Of a stretch of 64,000 bases of DNA, positions 9,411-17,160 are shown piece by piece. Where the stretch lies: positions 1,543,624 through 1,607,623 of the forward strand of contig CAVYTB010000013.1 in NCBI GenBank assembly GCA_963771295.1, given 5' to 3'. Source of the stretch: Acidiferrum sp963771295. Lineage in GTDB: Bacteria; Acidobacteriota; Terriglobia; Acidiferrales; UBA7541. Within the stretch, counting starts at the first letter, position 1, and each line of letters starts with the position of its first letter. The position numbers were made by a program, and so were the translations under genes. The notes beneath the pieces are model-generated. The model made no database searches. It had not been told where the DNA came from and saw only the letters and a program-made list of their open reading frames with translations.

Positions 9411-9518
9411 GTTTTCGTCATCCCAATTGGCGGGATTCGTGCGGCGTCAAGCGCTACAGAATTCTACACTCAAGGAGAGCAAAGTCCACACAATCGGCTG
9501 GAACGCGTTCTTCGGCAC

Positions 9519-9546
9519 TGGACATTGCCTATTGCCGAGGTAGAAT
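9519..9546 (+). promoter_or_regulatory. putative promoter of the methyltransferase gene
   Basis: TGGACA (9519-9524) and TAGAAT (9541-9546) are separated by 16 nt, about 55 nt before the methyltransferase ATG, in the divergent intergenic region. Both hexamers are one mismatch from sigma70 consensus. Confidence 0.4.
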
Positions 9547-9601
9547 AGGGTTTCTGTCTCAGAACCCAAATTCGGAAACCCTGCTGCAACCTTCGGTGGT
9601 C

Positions 9602-10441
9602 ATGCCTCGCGTCAACGAGAAGAAAAAGATTGTTGAATACTACGATCTCACTAGCCCCTACTATCAATCCTTGTGGGGCGAACACATACACCATGGCTAC
9701 TGGATCCGCGGCGATGAAACGAAAGAAGCCGCGCAGATTCAGCTCATCGAGCATCTTGCGCAACTGGCAGGCATAAAAACCGGACTGCGCATTCTGGACA
9801 TCGGTTGCGGCTTTGGCGGCACCAGTCTATACCTCGCCAAAAAGTACGTAGCCAGCACCACCGGCATCACCATTTCTCCCGTGCAAGTGCAAATGGCCAA
9901 GGAAGCGGCGGCCAAATTGCACGTGGACTCGAGCTTTTTGCTGATGGACGCGGAGGACATGAAGTTCGCGCAGCCGTTTGATCTGCTTTGGTCTGTCGAA
10001 TCGATTTCTCACTATCATGATCCGCGCAAATTCTTCGCTTCGGCCGCGAAACTCCTAAAACCTGGCGGCCGCTTCGCCCTGACGGACTGGTTCCGAAAAG
10101 AAGACATTTCGCCTGCCGACAAAAAGAAATTCATCGAGCCAATTGAAGAAGGCATGATGGTGGAACTCCGCGGAATGAATGAGTACAACGACTTCCTGGT
10201 TTCCAGCGGACTGCAGGTCATCCATCGCCAGGATCTCACGCGGAATTGCGCGAAGAGCTGGGACATCGGCCTGGACCTCATCATGGACAAGGCGTTCTGG
10301 GCTTTAGCCGCAAAACATACCACTGAATTGATCTCCTCGTTGAAAGCGTTCCATGCCATGCGTGCCGGCTTCGCATCCGGCAGTTTCGTGGTCGGCCTGT
10401 TTGTGGCAAAACTGCCGGAAAATGGCAGCAATCACGCCTGA
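9602..10441 (+). CDS. class I SAM-dependent methyltransferase, tocopherol methyltransferase-like
   Basis: 279-residue cytoplasmic methyltransferase. Motif I is ILDIGCGFGG (64-73), followed by the acidic end of the next strand and the SAM pocket (LLMDAEDMKF, LLWSVESISHYHDP). The N-terminal pattern IVEYYDLTSPYYQSLWGEHIHHGYW is shared by the gamma-tocopherol, cyclopropane-fatty-acid and sarcosine methyltransferase relatives, which act on small or lipophilic substrates. The ATG at 9602 is preferred because homology-like sequence begins there; the open frame extends upstream into the intergenic region without good starts. It is upstream of hemE but separated by about 110 nt, so membership in a heme transcript is uncertain. 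Substrate unknown. Confidence 0.82.
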   Translation: MPRVNEKKKIVEYYDLTSPYYQSLWGEHIHHGYWIRGDETKEAAQIQLIEHLAQLAGIKTGLRILDIGCGFGGTSLYLAKKYVASTTGITISPVQVQMAKEAAAKLHVDSSFLLMDAEDMKFAQPFDLLWSVESISHYHDPRKFFASAAKLLKPGGRFALTDWFRKEDISPADKKKFIEPIEEGMMVELRGMNEYNDFLVSSGLQVIHRQDLTRNCAKSWDIGLDLIMDKAFWALAAKHTTELISSLKAFHAMRAGFASGSFVVGLFVAKLPENGSNHA

Positions 10442-10549
10442 TCTCTCTTGAAATGTACGGACCGGTGAGTGCAATGACAACCCGTTGCGCCCTATTCGGG
10501 TTCCGGGGCGCGATTCCAGAAGATTTGCTATCCTTGCAGAGACAGAAAT

Positions 10550-11626
10550 ATGACCACACAGGCCCCTTCGTTAACTCGCAAAGAACTGTTCCTGCGCGCT
10601 TGCCGCTGTGACCCTGTGCCCCGAGTACCTGTTTGGATGATGCGCCAGGCAGGACGCTACCTTCCGGAATACCGCGAAATCCGAGCGCAGCACTCATTTC
10701 TGGAGGTCTGCAAGACGCCAGACCTCGCTGTGGAAGTCTCGCTGCAACCGTTTCGCCGCTTGGGCGTCGACGCCATCATCATTTTTTCTGACATCCTGAT
10801 TCCCGCCGAAGCCATGGGCCTTCAGCTGGAACTGGGCGATGCGGGACCGAATCTGCCGGATCCGGTGCGCACCGCGATGGACGTGAAAAAGCTGCGAATC
10901 TTCGACCCAGAAAAAGAAACGGGCTTTCTGATGGAGGCTCTGCGCCGCACCATTAAGAACGCCGGTCCTGAAGTCCCGGTGCTGGGTTTTGCGGCGTCGC
11001 CTTGGACCCTAGCGTGTTACATGGTCGAGGGGCGCACCAAAGAAGGCTTCGCCACCGTTAAGAGCTTTCTGTATCGCGAACCCAAAGTCTTTCGCGATTT
11101 GCTGCAGAAAATTTCCAAAGCCACCACCCTTTATTTGAAGGGCCAGATCGCAGCAGGTGTCAGCGCCGTGCAGTTGTTTGACACCTGGTGCGGCGAATTA
11201 AACCTTGCCGATTACACCGAATTTGTTCTGCCGGCCGTGCAGGAAATCATCGCAGGCCTTGGCGGCACTGTTCCTGTGATTTATTACACCAAGGCCTCGC
11301 ATCACCTGCTGCCTGCGATTGCGAAGGCCGGAGCAAACGTCCTCAGCGTCGACTGGCGTGTGTCTCTCAAGGAGCTCCGCGCCATTGCCGGACCTCGCGT
11401 AGCGCTTCAGGGTAATCTGGATCCCGCCTTTCTTCTGGGACCTAAAGAAAAGATTCGCCAGACCACACTCGACATCGTGTATGAACTCGCTGGCATCGGC
11501 CACATCCTCAATCTCGGCCACGGGATTCTGCAACACACGCCCGTGGAAAACGCTCAACTGTTCATCCACACAGGCCAGCAAGCCGCACTCAGCGGTGCCA
11601 GCCAGGTGGCACAGTCGCGCTCTTGA
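10550..11626 (+). CDS. hemE: uroporphyrinogen decarboxylase
   Basis: 358-residue enzyme removing four carboxyl groups from uroporphyrinogen III to give coproporphyrinogen III. The family signature VPVWMMRQAGRYLPEYR is near the N-terminus, followed by the substrate-pocket loop IIIFSDILIPAEAMGL and later GFAASPWTLACYMVEG. Length is typical. A hemN frame begins immediately at its end, so hemE, hemN and probably hemG are co-transcribed. A 6-bp GC stem (10487-10492 with 10506-10511) lies in the upstream intergenic region; its role is unclear. Confidence 0.97.
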   Translation: MTTQAPSLTRKELFLRACRCDPVPRVPVWMMRQAGRYLPEYREIRAQHSFLEVCKTPDLAVEVSLQPFRRLGVDAIIIFSDILIPAEAMGLQLELGDAGPNLPDPVRTAMDVKKLRIFDPEKETGFLMEALRRTIKNAGPEVPVLGFAASPWTLACYMVEGRTKEGFATVKSFLYREPKVFRDLLQKISKATTLYLKGQIAAGVSAVQLFDTWCGELNLADYTEFVLPAVQEIIAGLGGTVPVIYYTKASHHLLPAIAKAGANVLSVDWRVSLKELRAIAGPRVALQGNLDPAFLLGPKEKIRQTTLDIVYELAGIGHILNLGHGILQHTPVENAQLFIHTGQQAALSGASQVAQSRS

Positions 11627-11646
11627 GCGCGCAGGAGGTTCGCGCC

Positions 11647-13059
11647 GTGCCCATCATCAACCCGACGCTGCGGGAAATGCGCCAGGAGCTTTCCGTCGAC
11701 GAGGAATTCGTCAATCGCTACAACCGTCCCGGACCTCGCTATACCAGCTATCCGACTGCACCTGTCTGGACCGATTCTTTTGGCCCCAACGAGTACGAAA
11801 CCTCAATCGCCCTGGCCGACCAAAAGCAATCCCCTGTTTCGCTGTACATGCACCTGCCCTTCTGTGAGAGCCTCTGCCTGTTTTGCGCATGTAACGTAAT
11901 CATTCGCAAAGACAAGAGTGGTACGCCGCCTTACCTCGACATTCTGAAGAAAGAGACGGCCCACATTGCTCGAGGCGTCTCTCGCGATCGCCAGGTGGCG
12001 CAATTCCACTGGGGCGGCGGAACACCCACCTATCTCTCACCCGAACAGATTGAGGACCTTTTCGGTTTCACGCGCGAACGATTCACGTTTGCGCCCGACG
12101 CCGAGATCGGCATCGAAGTCGATCCTCGGGTCACCACCCGGGAACATCTGGAGACCGTGCGCAGGATGGGTTTCAATCGCCTGAGCATGGGCGTGCAGGA
12201 TTTTAAGGAAGAAGTTCAAAAGGCCGTGCACCGCATTCAGCCCTATGAACAGACCCGCGATCTGATTCAGACGGCACGGCAACTGGGTTTCGACAGTATC
12301 AACGTCGACCTTATCTACGGCCTGCCGTATCAGACCGCCGACAGCTTCGCGCACACCGTGGAACAGATTGTGGGATTGTCGCCAGATCGCATCGCCATGT
12401 TCAGCTATGCGCATGTTCCTTGGCTGAAGAAGCAACAAGGTTCATTTGTCGCGCACTTGCCCGAAGGCATGCAGAAGTTCGACATTTTCCGCAGTGGTTT
12501 GCTGAAATTTCTGGAGGCCGGCTATCTTTATATTGGTATGGATCACTTCGCCAAAGAAAATGACGAGCTTGCCGTCTCGCAGCGCAATCGCACCCTGCAT
12601 CGTAATTTCCAGGGTTATACCACGAAGGCCGGAGCCGATCTTTACGGCATGGGTATCACCGCCATCAGCGGCATTCAAGAAACGTATGCGCAGAACTATC
12701 GCGACATTCCTTCCTGGGAGAAAGCCGTTACGGAACGCGGCATTGCCACCATGCGCGGCTATCGCTTGTCGCTCGACGATGTTATCCGCCGCGAAGTCAT
12801 CAGCCGCCTGTTGTGCCACACGGTGATCGTTAAGGATGAAATTTCCAAGCAATTCGATATAAACTTCGACGAGTACTTCGCTCCAGAACTCGCGCGATTG
12901 AAAACCCCGGAGGCCGATGGCCTGGTCGTGATCAACGACAAGGAAATCCGCACCGCATGGCTGGGACGCATTTTTATTCGCAACCTCGCCATGGTGTTTG
13001 ATCCTTATCTCGAGAAGCAGCATCTGGATTCCAAGCCGCTGTTCTCGAAGACACTTTAA
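11647..13059 (+). CDS. hemN: oxygen-independent coproporphyrinogen III oxidase (radical SAM)
   Basis: 470-residue radical SAM enzyme converting coproporphyrinogen III to protoporphyrinogen IX without O2. The 4Fe-4S ligands are Cys73, Cys77 and Cys80, with Cys82 next, in HLPFCESLCLFCACNVI. The N-terminal RPGPRYTSYPTAPVW is the HemN signature that separates true HemN from HemW. I place the start at the GTG at 11647 because AGGAGG (11633-11638) lies 8 nt before it; a TTG at 11623 overlapping the hemE stop would add 8 residues. Using HemN indicates that heme can be made at low oxygen. Confidence 0.96.
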   Translation: MPIINPTLREMRQELSVDEEFVNRYNRPGPRYTSYPTAPVWTDSFGPNEYETSIALADQKQSPVSLYMHLPFCESLCLFCACNVIIRKDKSGTPPYLDILKKETAHIARGVSRDRQVAQFHWGGGTPTYLSPEQIEDLFGFTRERFTFAPDAEIGIEVDPRVTTREHLETVRRMGFNRLSMGVQDFKEEVQKAVHRIQPYEQTRDLIQTARQLGFDSINVDLIYGLPYQTADSFAHTVEQIVGLSPDRIAMFSYAHVPWLKKQQGSFVAHLPEGMQKFDIFRSGLLKFLEAGYLYIGMDHFAKENDELAVSQRNRTLHRNFQGYTTKAGADLYGMGITAISGIQETYAQNYRDIPSWEKAVTERGIATMRGYRLSLDDVIRREVISRLLCHTVIVKDEISKQFDINFDEYFAPELARLKTPEADGLVVINDKEIRTAWLGRIFIRNLAMVFDPYLEKQHLDSKPLFSKTL

Positions 13060-13061
13060 CT

Positions 13062-13124
13062 ACGCAGCGCGAAAACCCTGAGATGCTCTGGGCCGGATAG
13101 CCCGGTTTCGCCCTCGCGCTGCGT
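13062..13124 (+). promoter_or_regulatory. structured intergenic element between hemN and hemG
   Basis: An 11-bp perfect inverted repeat (13062-13072 with 13114-13124) begins 2 nt after the hemN stop. It encloses a second potential helix, AAACC (13073-13077) with GGTTT (13104-13108), and a small GGGC/GCCC hairpin (13090-13103). No T-run follows, so it is not a canonical intrinsic terminator. It could be an RNA stabiliser, an attenuator or a repeat-derived palindrome. Confidence 0.5.
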
Positions 13125-13141
13125 GAGCGGAGATTATTCTG

Positions 13142-14539
13142 ATGCCCAACCAGGTCCAGGCCCTCGTCGTTGGCGCCGGAGTATCCGGCCTGGCCACCGC
13201 GTTTGCCCTGCAGAAATCGGGAATCCTGACGATTGTCGTGGATTCGGCAGCAAGCCCCGGTGGAGTGATACATTCCGAGAAACGTGACGGCTACCTTTTA
13301 GAATGCGGCCCGCAGAGTTTTAGCGGCAACTCCGCCATCACGTCAGTTTCATCGGATCTTGGCCTACTCAGCGAGCGCCTGCTTGCCGATCCCAAGGCTC
13401 CCCGATACGTCCTCATCAATGGAAAACTGCAAGTCGTCCCCATGGGCCCGGGCATCCTCGCCTCGCCGCTCCTGTCGGGGGGGACCAGGCTGGCGCTGCT
13501 GCGCGATATGTTTGGCAAAAGCACGCCTCCGGAACCCGATGAATCCGTTGCCGGATTTGTGCGGAGAAAGTTCTCGGCCGCACTGCTCGACCGACTTGTC
13601 GGCCCGTTTGTCTCTGGCATTTACGCTGGCGATCCGGAAATGCTCAGCCTCCGTGCTGCGTTTCCTATTCTTTACGAGGCCGAGAAAAACTTCGGCAGTG
13701 TGATTCGCGGTGCGTTGAAAATTATAAAAGCGCGCAAAGCCGCGGCGGGCAACGCTCCTCGCGAGAAAGCGACGCTGCAGACCTTTCAAGACGGCAACGA
13801 ATCACTGATCGACGCTCTCTCCGAGCGCCTGGGAAACTCTCTTTACTGCAACGTTGAAGTGGTCTCTTTGCAAGCGCTCGATTCCACCACCGAACCGGCG
13901 GCCCCCAGATTCCGCGCGACGCTGCGCACGCCAAAGGGCGAAGAAGTAGTTGAAGCCGAACGCCTGATTCTTGCGGTTCCCACGAACGCAGCAGGCAAGC
14001 TCCTCGCGCCACTGCATTCCGGCTTTGAAGTACCGTTTTGCGGCATCGAGTATGCCGGCATTGCCGTCGTATCCCTGGGCTATCGTAAAGAGGATGTTGC
14101 GCATGCTCTCGATGGCTTCGGATTCCTCGTGCCCCGTTCCGCCGGACTGGCGATCCTCGGGTCTGTCTGGAACTCGTCGCTTTTTCCGGGTCGCGCTCCG
14201 GCTGGTCAGGCTCTACTCACCAGCTTTGTGGGTGGCGCAACCAATCCCGCTTCGCTAAAGCGAGCGCCCGAAGAACTCGTTGCCCAGGTTCACAATGAAC
14301 TCACGCCACTCTTAGGCTTGCGCAAAGAACCTGTCTTCCGGAGTGTCACCATTTGGCCACGCGCCCTTCCCCAATACAATTTGGGCCACACCGCCCGCTT
14401 GGCCGCGATCGACAAACTGCGCGGCAATTTCCCGGGTCTCTACATTGTCGGAAACTTTTTGAATGGACCCGCCATTGGCACCTGCATCGAACATGCCCTG
14501 AAAGTCGCCAATGAAATTCGTGTCAGTTTTGCCAACTGA
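13142..14539 (+). CDS. hemG: protoporphyrinogen oxidase (FAD, HemY-type)
   Basis: 465-residue FAD enzyme oxidising protoporphyrinogen IX to protoporphyrin IX. The dinucleotide motif is VGAGVSGLATAFALQKSG (GxGxxG at residues 11-16), and the C-terminal FAD-binding signature is LPQYNLGHTARL followed by GLYIVGNFLNGPAIGTCIEHA. The sequence is of the oxygen-dependent HemY type, not the small flavodoxin-like E. coli HemG; hemG is used here as the generic symbol. Related proteins in Gram-positives oxidise coproporphyrinogen instead, but the adjacent HemN argues for the protoporphyrin route. A GGAG lies 9 nt before the ATG. Confidence 0.93.
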   Translation: MPNQVQALVVGAGVSGLATAFALQKSGILTIVVDSAASPGGVIHSEKRDGYLLECGPQSFSGNSAITSVSSDLGLLSERLLADPKAPRYVLINGKLQVVPMGPGILASPLLSGGTRLALLRDMFGKSTPPEPDESVAGFVRRKFSAALLDRLVGPFVSGIYAGDPEMLSLRAAFPILYEAEKNFGSVIRGALKIIKARKAAAGNAPREKATLQTFQDGNESLIDALSERLGNSLYCNVEVVSLQALDSTTEPAAPRFRATLRTPKGEEVVEAERLILAVPTNAAGKLLAPLHSGFEVPFCGIEYAGIAVVSLGYRKEDVAHALDGFGFLVPRSAGLAILGSVWNSSLFPGRAPAGQALLTSFVGGATNPASLKRAPEELVAQVHNELTPLLGLRKEPVFRSVTIWPRALPQYNLGHTARLAAIDKLRGNFPGLYIVGNFLNGPAIGTCIEHALKVANEIRVSFAN

Positions 14540-14551
14540 ATTCTAGCGATT

Positions 14552-15067
14552 CTAGCGGGTTTTCCTGTGCCGGTGTGCCAATCGAATCTCTCGACGCTTT
14601 GCCGCTTCTCGCCAACGCCGCTTCTCCTCTGCCGTTTTCACAATCAATGGAGGAACGAGTTTGGGTAAGCGAGTATGTTCATCGATGGCGACAAACGTTA
14701 CGTACGCCGTAGTGGTCTGCTTGCGTTCGCCCGTCAGAATATCTTCGGAATAAACTTCGACTCCAATTTCCAGCGACGTGTGGAACACACGGTTCACATG
14801 CGACTTCAGGATTACGATCTCCCCTAAATTCACCGGATTCTGGAAATCGATGTAGTCCACCGACGCCGTCACCATGTAACTATTCGCATGACGGCTCGCC
14901 GCCATCGCCGCCACGATATCCACCAAGTGCATCACGTGCCCGCCCAGCAGTTTGCCCAGCGCGTTCGTCTGCGCTGGGAGCACCACCTCTGCCATTTCAG
15001 ATGCTGACGCTCTCACGGGTTTCCCTTTTAGCGCCTGTTCAGTCTTCGCACTGTCTTTTCGCTTCAT
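14552..15067 (-). CDS. acyl-CoA thioesterase, hotdog fold
   Basis: 171-residue protein of the acyl-CoA hydrolase (YciA/BFIT-like) hotdog family, which releases free acids from acyl-CoA. Visible family features are QTNALGKLLGGHVMHLVDIVAAMAA (helix carrying the conserved Asn and Asp), VTASVDYIDFQNPVNLGEIV and the strand VEVYSEDILTGERKQTTTAYVTFVA. The last 25 residues are strongly basic (RRWREAAKRREIRLAHRHR) and beyond the core fold. It is convergent with hemG, 12 nt away, and divergent from the small TPR-like gene. Chain-length specificity cannot be judged. Confidence 0.88.
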   Translation of the reverse strand: MKRKDSAKTEQALKGKPVRASASEMAEVVLPAQTNALGKLLGGHVMHLVDIVAAMAASRHANSYMVTASVDYIDFQNPVNLGEIVILKSHVNRVFHTSLEIGVEVYSEDILTGERKQTTTAYVTFVAIDEHTRLPKLVPPLIVKTAEEKRRWREAAKRREIRLAHRHRKTR

Positions 15068-15153
15068 CGCAGTCCTTCTCTTCGCCGCAGCAACGTTTGT
15101 CGTCCGCTTTCCTGGTCCGATCGTTACCGTTGCAGAGGGCTTTGCGCTCCTCT

Positions 15154-15181
15154 TTGGGTGTTACTGTACTGCACGTATAAT
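15154..15181 (+). promoter_or_regulatory. promoter with consensus TATAAT for the TPR/glycosyltransferase genes
   Basis: TTGGGT (15154-15159), a 16-nt spacer and TATAAT (15176-15181) lie in the divergent region downstream of the thioesterase start. Transcription beginning about 7 nt after the -10 would leave only about 7 nt before the ATG at 15195, a nearly leaderless message. Confidence 0.5.
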
Positions 15182-15194
15182 ACGGGACACCACC

Positions 15195-15518
15195 ATGACC
15201 GACCAAAAGAAAACCCGGCGTCAAAAGCTTGAGGAGTTTCTCGCCAGCAGTCCCAGCGACGTTTTTTCGCGCTACGGCATCGCGCTCGAATGCATGCGCG
15301 AAGGCGATCTGCCCGGCGCGGAATCCCACTTTCGAACCTTGCTCGAAACGAATCCAGACTACGTGCCCGGTTACCAGATGTTTGCACAAATGCTCGCGCA
15401 GAATAATCGCGCCGGCGAAGCCAAGATCGCTTTGTCCAAGGGCATCGACGCTGCAATTCGCCAAGGCAATCAGCACGCACGTTCGGAAATGGAAGCCCTA
15501 CTCGCGGAACTCAGTTGA
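15195..15518 (+). CDS. small TPR-like protein
   Basis: 107-residue cytoplasmic protein that reads as one to two tetratricopeptide-like helical hairpins: DVFSRYGIALECMREGDLPGAESHFRTLLETNPDYVPGYQMFAQML and AGEAKIALSKGIDAAIRQGNQHARSEMEALLAEL. The N-terminus TDQKKTRRQKLEEFLASSPSD resembles the small TPR proteins found next to many acidobacterial loci. The ATG at 15195 is chosen because the homologous-looking sequence begins there and a TATAAT box is just upstream. It is followed 22 nt later by the glycosyltransferase gene, likely the same transcript. TPRs mediate protein contacts; no partner can be named. Confidence 0.75.
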   Translation: MTDQKKTRRQKLEEFLASSPSDVFSRYGIALECMREGDLPGAESHFRTLLETNPDYVPGYQMFAQMLAQNNRAGEAKIALSKGIDAAIRQGNQHARSEMEALLAELS

Positions 15519-15539
15519 TTCGAATCGGGAGGCAGACGA

Positions 15540-17093
15540 ATGATGGAAGCCGCCCTTCCCAGCACGCCACACGCTACGAACTTATTCATCCGCATCGCGT
15601 GGCTGTTCGCTGCTCTCGCGTTTCTCCTGCAAGTGGCATTCAGCGGACGTTACGGCTATTTTCGCGATGAGCTTTACTACATCGCCTGCAGCCGGCATCT
15701 TGCCGTCGGCTATGTCGACATGGCTCCGCTCACACCGTGGTTGGCGCGCGCCAGTCACTACGTTTTCGGTGATTCCCTCCATGCTATCCGCCTTCTGCCA
15801 GCAGTCGGGTTTGCTATCAACGTCGCGCTAACTGGTTACATCACCAGGGAGCTTGGTGGAAAACGCTGGGCCATCGGTATGGCTTGCGTCACCGTGATGC
15901 TCGCTCCCACCATTCTCGGCAACGGCACGCGCCTCGCCATGAACCCGTTGGAGCCGTGCTTCTGGATGGGTTGTATCTACGTGATGTTGCTGGCCATCAA
16001 TCGGCAACAGCCCAAGCTGCTGACCTGGTGCGGGGTGCTTCTTGGTTTTGGCCTGTTGAACAAGCACTCCACAATCTTCTTCCTGGGCGCCCTTGTTGCC
16101 GGACTGCTCCTCACGCCACAGCGCAAACTCTTCGCTACCAAATGGTTCTGGATCGCCGCGGCGATCGCCTTCGCGATTTGTCTGCCCAACGTGATTTGGC
16201 AATATACGCATCACTTCCCCACTCTCGAAGACCTGCGCAACGTCAAAGCCACTCATAAGAACATCGAGTTGCCGCCGCTTCCATTTATCAAACAGCAGAT
16301 CATGATGCTCAATCCCATTACCGATCTTGTTTGGATTGCTGGCTTGGCATTTCTGCTTTTTCATCGCTCCATGAGACAGTTTCGCTTCCTTGGTTTCACG
16401 TACCTCTTTTTTCTGGGCGAGATGATGGCGCTGCATGGAAAGGACTACTACCTTGCTCCCATCTATTCCATGCTTTTCGCAGCTGGTGGCGTTTTCTGGG
16501 AAACACTCACCGAACCGCGGCACCGGCTACATTGGGTACGCCGTGCTCTGCCTTGCGCGGTGGTTGCCGCTTGCCTGATTTCCGTTCCTCTCGCCCTGCC
16601 CGTTCTGCCGCCAGACAAAATCCCGCCGTATATGCAGGCGTTGGGTATCGCTAATACGCGCACCGAAACAACCATGACCGGAATGCTTCCGCAGCACTTT
16701 GCGGATCAATTTGGCTGGGAAGAAATGGTGGCCAGCGTTGCCGACGTTTACAATTCCCTGCCTGCCGAGCAGCGAGCCAAAACCGCCATCTTGGCTGGAA
16801 ATTATGGCCAAGCCGGCGCCATCGATTTTTTCGGCCCGCGCTACGGCCTGCCAAAATCCATCAGCGCTCATCAAAATTATTACTATTGGGGCCCGCGAGA
16901 CTATACCGGAGAAAGCATTATCTTGCTGGGATGGGACCTCCAGGACGCGCAGCGCTGGTGCCGCAGTGTCGATGTCGGCCCCCGCAACACACCTTATTAC
17001 GGCATGGGTTGGGAACACTACGACATCCTGGTCTGCCACGATTTCAAGATGCCACTCTCGCAGGCGTGGCCGAAGCTCAAAGTGTGGAACTAA
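15540..17093 (+). CDS. GT39-type membrane glycosyltransferase (ArnT/PMT-like)
   Basis: 517-residue polytopic membrane protein with roughly nine to eleven hydrophobic helices in the first 380 residues and a soluble C-terminal domain. The first lumenal loop GRYGYFRDELYYIACSRHLAVGY contains the Asp-Glu pair typical of dolichyl/undecaprenyl-phosphate-sugar dependent GT39/ArnT-like enzymes, and VDMAPLTPWLARAS follows as in that family. Such enzymes transfer a sugar from a polyprenyl-phosphate donor to a lipid or protein on the periplasmic face. A GGGAGG box precedes the ATG by 7 nt. Acceptor unknown; confidence is in the family only. Confidence 0.85.
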   Translation: MMEAALPSTPHATNLFIRIAWLFAALAFLLQVAFSGRYGYFRDELYYIACSRHLAVGYVDMAPLTPWLARASHYVFGDSLHAIRLLPAVGFAINVALTGYITRELGGKRWAIGMACVTVMLAPTILGNGTRLAMNPLEPCFWMGCIYVMLLAINRQQPKLLTWCGVLLGFGLLNKHSTIFFLGALVAGLLLTPQRKLFATKWFWIAAAIAFAICLPNVIWQYTHHFPTLEDLRNVKATHKNIELPPLPFIKQQIMMLNPITDLVWIAGLAFLLFHRSMRQFRFLGFTYLFFLGEMMALHGKDYYLAPIYSMLFAAGGVFWETLTEPRHRLHWVRRALPCAVVAACLISVPLALPVLPPDKIPPYMQALGIANTRTETTMTGMLPQHFADQFGWEEMVASVADVYNSLPAEQRAKTAILAGNYGQAGAIDFFGPRYGLPKSISAHQNYYYWGPRDYTGESIILLGWDLQDAQRWCRSVDVGPRNTPYYGMGWEHYDILVCHDFKMPLSQAWPKLKVWN

Positions 17094-17160
17094 TTTCGAT
17101 GTATACTTCCGGCACTTGGGATATTTCCGATCCTACTTTCTTCATAGAAAGGATTTTTGT

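Noticed and set aside
16699..17160. Long N-terminal extension of the amidohydrolase frame
   Set aside because: It overlaps the glycosyltransferase gene and would bury the signal peptide; a TTG at 17161 with AAAGGA fits better.
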